Assembly (NCBI GenBank): GCA_049522565.1
Contig: JBEKNT010000254.1
Location: 1-9,941 of the forward strand
Length of the DNA stretch: 9,941 nt
Direction: 5' to 3'
From: JASHVB01 sp049522565
Lineage (GTDB): Bacteria; Pseudomonadota; Alphaproteobacteria; Acetobacterales; Acetobacteraceae
Of this stretch, positions 5,605 through 9,941 are shown piece by piece. Each line of letters begins with the position of its first letter. Position 1 is the stretch's first letter. Below the pieces are notes generated by a model, which was given only the letters and a program-made list of their open reading frames with translations, was not told where the DNA came from and made no database searches. The translations under genes and the position numbers were made by a program.

Positions 5605-6867
5605 ATGGTGTCTCGTGAACCGCGTGGAATGGCCGCGAAATTCGCAGCGCTCCGGGTGAGCTGCCGGCGCTGCTATAGCCATTGGCACCATCGCCTGTTG
5701 ATGGACCGCTGGTTCCCGCATGTTCCGTTGGCACTGGCGGTTGGCGGCGCCGGCTTGTTCGCGCTGCTGTCGACGCTCCAGCAATACGCGGCTGAGTACC
5801 TGCATCTCAACCTGGGCGCCTTGTTCAATGCCCTGCAACCGGTCTCGGGCGAGGCACCGCGGCTACTTCTCGCTGGCGTGCCGAGGACCGGGGTGGGCAT
5901 TTTGCAGGTCCTGATCGCTCTCGGATTGCTCGCTCGCGGGCGCATTGCCTGGCTCTCGGCGCTGGGCATGACCGTGGTCCAGCTTGCGCTCGCCATCAAC
6001 GCGGCGTCCGGCCACCGCGTCACCTACCAGACCGTCTACGTGCTGCTGTTGCTCGTGGCGCTTTGGCGGGCGCGGTACTGGTTCGACCGCACCTCGCTCG
6101 CCGCGGCGACGGTCTTCGCGTTGTTCCTGGTGGTCGTGCTGATGATTTACGGCGTGCTCGGGGCATTTCTGCTGGGCGCCGGCTTCGCGCCGCCGATCAC
6201 CAACCTGCCGACCGCTTTCTACTTCACGGTCGTTACGATGTCGACGGTCGGCTATGGCGACATTGTGCCAAAAACCAACGACGCTCGGCTGTTCGTTGTT
6301 TCGCTGATCGTGCTTGGCCTGACGGTCTTCGTGACCGCGCTCACCGCAGTGGTCGGGCCCGCCGTGCAGAACCGGATCAATCGTTCGATCGGAGACCGGA
6401 GAAAGAAGATGAACCGGGTCAATCACTTCATCATCACGGGCGACGGCGCGCTCGCGCACAACACCGCGCGGGAGTTGCTGCGCCGCGGCGAACCCGTCCT
6501 GGTCATCGCCAGCAAGGCGGGTGTCCCGTTCGGCGATGCGGACGTGATGGTCGGCGACCCAACCGAACTCGACGTGCTGCGGGAGGCCGGCGGCGAACAG
6601 GCACGCGCCATTCTCGCGCTATCGGACGACGATTCCGAGAATGCCTTCGTGATCCTGGCGACCCATGAACTCGCGTCCGACGCGAAGAAGGTCGCCGCCG
6701 TCAGTTCGCGGAAGAACCTGGAGAGGGTGCGCCGCGTGCATCCCGACATGGTTGTCGCGGCGCCCGTGTTCGGCAGCGAGGCGCTGGTGATGGCGCTGAC
6801 CGAGGAAAAGATCGACGGCGACTGGCTGTTGAGCCGGTTTCTCGATGTCAAGCCAGGCGGGGGTTAG
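5605..6867 (+). CDS. kch: Kch-type potassium channel with RCK/TrkA-N domain
   Basis: Six-helix-type K+ channel protein, 420 aa from this start (E. coli Kch is of similar length). Hydrophobic segments lie at about 40-57, 96-110, 114-132, 139-153, 166-192 and 227-250. The pore carries the selectivity filter T-M-S-T-V-G-Y-G-D (211-219). The cytoplasmic RCK domain begins after an R-R-K-K linker: NHFIITGDGALAHNTARELLRRGEPVLVI (273-301) is the first beta-alpha-beta of its Rossmann fold, and A-I-L-A-L-S-D-D-D-x-E-N-A-F and the F-G-S-E segment near 389-392 match Kch closely. The start is uncertain: ATG 5605 has only a weak AGG upstream, and ATG 5701 (388 aa, just before the first helix) is the main alternative. 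An internal ATG at 6409 with a good ribosome binding site may make the RCK domain alone. The gene is transcribed away from hpnM and looks monocistronic. Confidence 0.9.
   Translation: MVSREPRGMAAKFAALRVSCRRCYSHWHHRLLMDRWFPHVPLALAVGGAGLFALLSTLQQYAAEYLHLNLGALFNALQPVSGEAPRLLLAGVPRTGVGILQVLIALGLLARGRIAWLSALGMTVVQLALAINAASGHRVTYQTVYVLLLLVALWRARYWFDRTSLAAATVFALFLVVVLMIYGVLGAFLLGAGFAPPITNLPTAFYFTVVTMSTVGYGDIVPKTNDARLFVVSLIVLGLTVFVTALTAVVGPAVQNRINRSIGDRRKKMNRVNHFIITGDGALAHNTARELLRRGEPVLVIASKAGVPFGDADVMVGDPTELDVLREAGGEQARAILALSDDDSENAFVILATHELASDAKKVAAVSSRKNLERVRRVHPDMVVAAPVFGSEALVMALTEEKIDGDWLLSRFLDVKPGGG
6398..6411 (+). promoter_or_regulatory. Internal ribosome binding site and ATG in kch
   Basis: GGAGA (6398-6402), six bases, then ATG (6409-6411) in the kch frame, at Met269. 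This site is better than that of the full-length start. Translation here would give a 152-residue soluble RCK domain. E. coli kch is reported to use an internal Met at the equivalent place (M240, before D-H-F-I-V) for a separate cytosolic product, so the arrangement may be conserved. Confidence 0.5.
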
Positions 6868-7228
6868 GCGAGGCGTGTTCCGCCGCGTCGCCGCATGCGT
6901 CTGGTCCGCGCGGCCTGCGAGCAGCGGCCCATCATGGGCAGGGAAGCGGCGGTGGCGGGGCCGCCCTGGAGCATGTCCGCCCGGACTGGAAGCGTTGCGC
7001 CTGACCGGGATCGTCGAGATGATGCGGGCGTTCGGGTCGGTCCGACAATGCGCTGGCGCCTCTCCCGATTGCTGACTTGCCGTTTGGCAATCGACGGCAT
7101 GTCGCGGAAAAACCGCCGCGCTGCATTGCAGAAGCCGGGGCCCGGCCCCTACACCGTGATCCGGCACGCCGCCGCGAGGGACGCTTTCCCAGCCGGCGAC
7201 GCCGCCAGGTCACCGTGGCGCTCGGAGC
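6868..7228 (+). other. Gene-free stretch between kch and copD
   Basis: In 361 bases I find no frame with recognisable protein features. Right after the kch stop is a GC-rich imperfect hairpin (6867-6875 with 6881-6892) without a T run. A second inverted repeat (7066-7072 with 7087-7093, with an inner 5-bp alternative stem 7077-7081/7086-7090) lies about 140 bases before copD and could be an operator or attenuator, but it matches no operator I know. No clear promoter for copD was identified. Confidence 0.4.
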
Positions 7229-9142
7229 ATGGATACCAGCACCGTTCTTTTGCCCCTGATGCGGGGGGTGCACCTCGCCGCGCTGCTGTCGCTGTTCGGC
7301 TCGCTGCTGTTCGCGGTCGTGGTGGCGCCGGTCGGCCTGCGCATGGCGCCGGCGGCGGCGGCCGATTTGCGCGCGACGCTGACCCGGCTGGCGTGGCTGA
7401 GCCTGGTCCTGACGCTGGCACTCGGCGTCGCCTGGTTCGCCGCCGAAGCGCACGCGGTCGCCACGCCGGACAGCCCGGGGGATTGGTTCGCCGCGCTGCG
7501 GACGATGGCGGGCGGCACGCGGTTCGGGCGGTTCCTGGCCCTCCGGCTGGCGCTGCTGGTGGCGGCCGCGCCGCTGCTGCGACAGGCGCCGATCGCCGCC
7601 GCCGTGCTGGCCGGGCTGGCGCTCGGACTGCAACCCGCGTTCGGCCATGCCGGCGCGCAGGGTGGCGGCATGGGGGCCATGCTGGTCGGCTCCGAGGCAC
7701 TGCACCTGCTGGCGGCTGGCGCGTGGCTCGGCGGCCTGCTGCCGCTGCTGGTCTGCGTCGCTCGCCTCCCGCCGCGGCAAGCTGCGTCGGCCTGCGAGCG
7801 TTTCACCCCGCTCGGGCTGGCGTCGGTTGGGGTGATTGCGATCACCGCCTGCTTCCAAGCCAGCCAGTTGGTGGGGAGCGTCCCTGCCCTGCTCGGCACC
7901 GGCTATGGCCGGGTGGCGCTGCTGAAGCTGGGCCTGTTCGCCGTGGCGCTGGGACTTGCGGCGCTGAACCGCTGGCGCTTCACCGCGCGGTTGGCCGACG
8001 CCGGCGAGCCGGCCCGCGCGCGGTGGCAACTGCGCCTGTCGATCGGCGTCGAGACGGCGCTGGGCCTGGCGATCGTGCTGGCCGCCGGGTTTCTCGCTTC
8101 GCGCACGCCCGCCGCGCAGGAGCAGCCGCTTTGGCCGTTCTCCTGGCGACTGACCTTTGCCGCCCTGGACGATGCTGACGTCCGGGTGCGGGTCGCCCTG
8201 GCCCTGGTCGCGGCGGGCGTCGGCGTGGCGAGCACGGTCCTCGGATTGCTCTGGCGGCGCGCCCGGATCGCCCTGGTGGCGTTCGGTGCCTGCCTGTTGG
8301 TGGCGGCGGCGCCTACGGTGCGGCTGCTGTTGGTCGAGGCCTACCCGACCAGCTACTACCGCTCGCCCACCGGCTTCGCCGCCGTGTCGATCACGCGCGG
8401 GGGCAACACCTTCGCGGCCAACTGCGCCGCCTGCCACGGCGCCGAGGGGCGCGGCGACGGCCCGTTAGCCAGCCAACTGCCCCTGCGTCCCGCCGACCTG
8501 ACCGCGGCGCATCTCTGGGGTCACAGCGACGGCGAGCTGTTCTGGTGGGTGAGTCACGGCCGCCAGGCCCCGGACGGCACTCCGGTCATGCCGGCCTTCG
8601 CGCCGCTGCTGTCCGACACCGACCGCTGGAGCGTGATCGACTTCGTCCGCGCCAACAACGCCGGGATCAGCGAGCGCAGTTCCGGCGCCTGGGTGGTGCC
8701 GATCGCCGCCCCGGCGCTGCCGGTGGTCTGCGCCGGGCTTGCGGCGGACGAGATGCGGGAACTGCACGGTAGTGTGGTGCGCGTCGTGGCGGACGGCGAC
8801 GAGGACGGCGCGAGCCACCCGCCCTCCATCCCGCCCCAGGAGGGCTACAAGGTGGTGATCCTGCATCTGCGCAGGGGGGCCTCGAGGGGTTTGCCGATGG
8901 GTGAGTGCATGGCGGCGACACCGGCGGCCTGGGGTGCCTACGCGACGCTCGTCGGGCTGCGGCCGGAGGCGTTGCCCGGCGCCGAATTCCTGGTCGATCC
9001 GAACGGCTGGCTGCGCGCCGCGTGGCTACCCAATTCGGGTCGCGGCTGGAGCACGCCGGACCAGTTGATCGCCCAGGTGCGGTTGATCTGCACCCATCCC
9101 ATCGCCATCAACACAGGAGGCGGACATGAGCACCACGACTGA
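7229..9142 (+). CDS. CopD-cytochrome c-redoxin-like fusion protein
   Basis: Large inner-membrane protein of 637 aa with three parts. Residues 10-360 form a polytopic CopD-like copper domain with about nine to ten hydrophobic helices and His residues in or beside them (His15, His140 in GHAG, His159 in EALHLLA), and the A-L-L-K-L-G-L...N-R-W-R segment (230-250) typical of CopD. Residues 385-475 form a class I cytochrome c domain with heme motif C-A-A-C-H (399-403) and the likely axial ligand Met454 in MPAF. Residues about 490-627 resemble a thioredoxin/redoxin fold that lacks a CxxC pair. The C-terminus is a His-rich GGGHEHHD tail. The start ATG at 7229 has GGAG only one base upstream, so 7259 is an alternative. 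The end overlaps sco by 17 bases, implying a shared role in copper delivery or cytochrome oxidase maturation. No copC is seen upstream. Confidence 0.85.
   Translation: MDTSTVLLPLMRGVHLAALLSLFGSLLFAVVVAPVGLRMAPAAAADLRATLTRLAWLSLVLTLALGVAWFAAEAHAVATPDSPGDWFAALRTMAGGTRFGRFLALRLALLVAAAPLLRQAPIAAAVLAGLALGLQPAFGHAGAQGGGMGAMLVGSEALHLLAAGAWLGGLLPLLVCVARLPPRQAASACERFTPLGLASVGVIAITACFQASQLVGSVPALLGTGYGRVALLKLGLFAVALGLAALNRWRFTARLADAGEPARARWQLRLSIGVETALGLAIVLAAGFLASRTPAAQEQPLWPFSWRLTFAALDDADVRVRVALALVAAGVGVASTVLGLLWRRARIALVAFGACLLVAAAPTVRLLLVEAYPTSYYRSPTGFAAVSITRGGNTFAANCAACHGAEGRGDGPLASQLPLRPADLTAAHLWGHSDGELFWWVSHGRQAPDGTPVMPAFAPLLSDTDRWSVIDFVRANNAGISERSSGAWVVPIAAPALPVVCAGLAADEMRELHGSVVRVVADGDEDGASHPPSIPPQEGYKVVILHLRRGASRGLPMGECMAATPAAWGAYATLVGLRPEALPGAEFLVDPNGWLRAAWLPNSGRGWSTPDQLIAQVRLICTHPIAINTGGGHEHHD
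9115..9120 (+). promoter_or_regulatory. Perfect Shine-Dalgarno of the sco gene
   Basis: AGGAGG, five bases before ATG 9126. It lies inside the end of the preceding coding region, where it encodes part of that protein's Gly-rich, His-rich tail. It fixes the sco start and points to translational coupling of the pair. Confidence 0.85.
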
Positions 9143-9758
9143 GCGCAACCCCGGGCGGCCGGGAACTCCTCGGCCGCCCACCACCTTCATCTACGCCGTG
9201 GTGGGATTGCTGGTGGCGGTGCTGTTGCTCGGCACCGGAGGCTTCCTGTGGCTGACCGGCAGCAGTGGCGGCCCCTCGATCGGCGGGCCGTTCACCCTGG
9301 AGACCAGCAGCGGCAAGACCGTCACCGACCGCGATTTTCGCGGCAAGTACATGCTGGTGTATTTCGGCTACACCTATTGTCCCGACGTCTGCCCGACGAC
9401 GCTGAACGCGGTGGCGGATGCACTGGACAAGCTGGGGCCGAAGGCGAAAGCCCTGCGGCCGCTCTTCATCACGGTCGATCCGCAGCGCGACACGCCGGAC
9501 GTGATGAAGCAGTACACCGCGGCGTTCACCCCGGATCTGATCGGGCTGACCGGCACGCCCGACGAAATCGCCCGCGTGGCGAAGGAGTACCGGGTCTATT
9601 ACGCCAAGCATGTCACCGGTCCGGGGCCGAACGACTACTCGATGGACCACAGCTCGATCATCTACCTGATGGGACCGGACGGCCGCTTCATCGCGCCGAT
9701 CCGCGCCGACGAGTCGGGCGACGAGATGGCTGCCGCGATCAGCAAGCTGGTGAGCTGA
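9126..9758 (+). CDS. SCO1/SenC/PrrC-family copper chaperone
   Basis: Thioredoxin-fold protein of 210 aa that delivers copper to, or reduces cysteines of, the CuA centre of cytochrome c oxidase in the periplasm. One N-terminal membrane helix (about 20-44) anchors it with the domain outside. The copper site is complete: Cys-P-D-V-Cys (about 86-90, within F-G-Y-T-Y-C-P-D-V-C-P-T) and the downstream His in Y-S-M-D-H-S-S (about 175). The family motif F-I-T-V-D-P-Q-R-D-T-P is present at about 115-125. The length is normal. ATG 9126 has a perfect AGGAGG. The gene overlaps the CopD-cytochrome c fusion gene and is ended by a strong hairpin, so the two form a short operon. SCO proteins act in oxidase assembly and redox sensing; the chaperone role is the default reading here. 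Confidence 0.93.
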   Translation: MSTTTERNPGRPGTPRPPTTFIYAVVGLLVAVLLLGTGGFLWLTGSSGGPSIGGPFTLETSSGKTVTDRDFRGKYMLVYFGYTYCPDVCPTTLNAVADALDKLGPKAKALRPLFITVDPQRDTPDVMKQYTAAFTPDLIGLTGTPDEIARVAKEYRVYYAKHVTGPGPNDYSMDHSSIIYLMGPDGRFIAPIRADESGDEMAAAISKLVS

Positions 9759-9762
9759 CAAT

Positions 9763-9800
9763 AAACCTCTCCCGCAAGAGCGGGAGAGGTTTCCTTCTTT
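9763..9800 (+). terminator. Terminator hairpin after sco, also a repeat-family member
   Basis: Arms 9763-9775 and 9780-9792 form a perfect 13-bp stem with a 4-base AAGA loop, followed by T-rich sequence to 9800. It begins only four bases after the sco stop. The other strand also has a few T residues (TTTATT) after the stem, so it may serve both convergent genes. Its inner arm is identical to the core of the palindromic element inside hpnI. Confidence 0.75.
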
Positions 9801-9806
9801 CCCCCC

Positions 9807-9935
9807 TCACCCCGCAACGAACGGCTGGATCGCCCGCAGCAGCAGCTCAAGCTGGTTCGGCCACGTCATCCCGGCATTGAACGGGGCCGCGGGGTCGCCA
9901 TGCGCGGCCGCCGCGGCACGGTCGCGCCAGACCGC
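9807..9935 (-). pseudogene. Possible 3' end of a minus-strand gene, interrupted by TAG
   Basis: A minus-strand frame ends in TGA at 9809-9807 and encodes about 42 residues (…FNAGMTWPNQLELLLRAIQPFVAG) with strong G/C third positions like the other genes here. It looks like the tail of a convergent gene entering from the right. However, TAG at 9938-9936 is in the same frame, with no good start codon after it apart from an ATG giving about 20 residues. It is either a degraded gene end, a sequence error near the window edge, or chance. Family not recognised. Confidence 0.35.
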
Positions 9936-9941
9936 CTACAG

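Noticed and set aside
6867..6892. Hairpin just after the kch stop as a terminator
   Set aside because: The stem is interrupted by a 3-base bulge and no T run follows on the plus strand.
7066..7093. Inverted repeat upstream of copD as a CueR or other copper operator
   Set aside because: It does not match the CueR operator pattern as I know it, and no promoter could be placed around it.
6932..8437. Minus-strand open frame of 501 codons
   Set aside because: Gln/Arg/Gly-rich shadow of the CopD fusion gene, with no family features.

Overview
The window is high-GC DNA from an alphaproteobacterium, most likely of the Acetobacteraceae/Rhodospirillales type. I infer this from the hopanoid side-chain genes, the codon use strongly biased to G/C in third position, and GC-rich interspersed palindromes of a style common in that group. 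No rRNA, tRNA, CRISPR array or intact transposon is visible.

Left part, all on the minus strand (5334 down to about 1286): hpnM, hpnI, hpnJ and a 124-residue coiled-coil protein are packed with gaps of 13, 38 and 18 bases, so they look like one operon. A promoter-like sequence abuts the hpnM start, and a hairpin followed by a T run (minus strand, 1286-1324) follows the last gene. HpnI adds N-acetylglucosamine to bacteriohopanetetrol. HpnJ is the radical SAM enzyme of the same cyclitol-ether branch. HpnM is an MlaC-like periplasmic protein linked to hopanoid/lipid traffic. The deacetylase HpnK, expected between the HpnI and HpnJ steps, is not in the window. Further left, after a 322-base stretch with nothing recognisable, a separate minus-strand gene (882-205) of unknown function has its own promoter-like sequence. 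Positions 1-100 hold GC-rich palindromic repeats.

Right part, plus strand (5605-9758): a Kch-type potassium channel with a C-terminal RCK/TrkA-N domain, a 361-base stretch with no gene, then a copper pair. The pair is a large CopD-cytochrome c-redoxin-like fusion protein whose 3' end overlaps a SCO1/SenC copper chaperone gene by 17 bases. Together they suggest copper handling for cytochrome c oxidase assembly. A perfect 13-bp hairpin with a T-rich tail ends the sco gene. The last bases contain what looks like the tail of a convergent minus-strand gene.

Points of special interest: a 106-base palindromic repeat element lying in frame inside hpnI and related in sequence to the terminator hairpin after sco; an internal Shine-Dalgarno plus ATG in kch that would release the soluble RCK domain; a possibly leaderless hpnM; and an unrecognised coiled-coil gene riding in the hopanoid operon. 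I see no clear evidence of a wholly new defence or mobile system.
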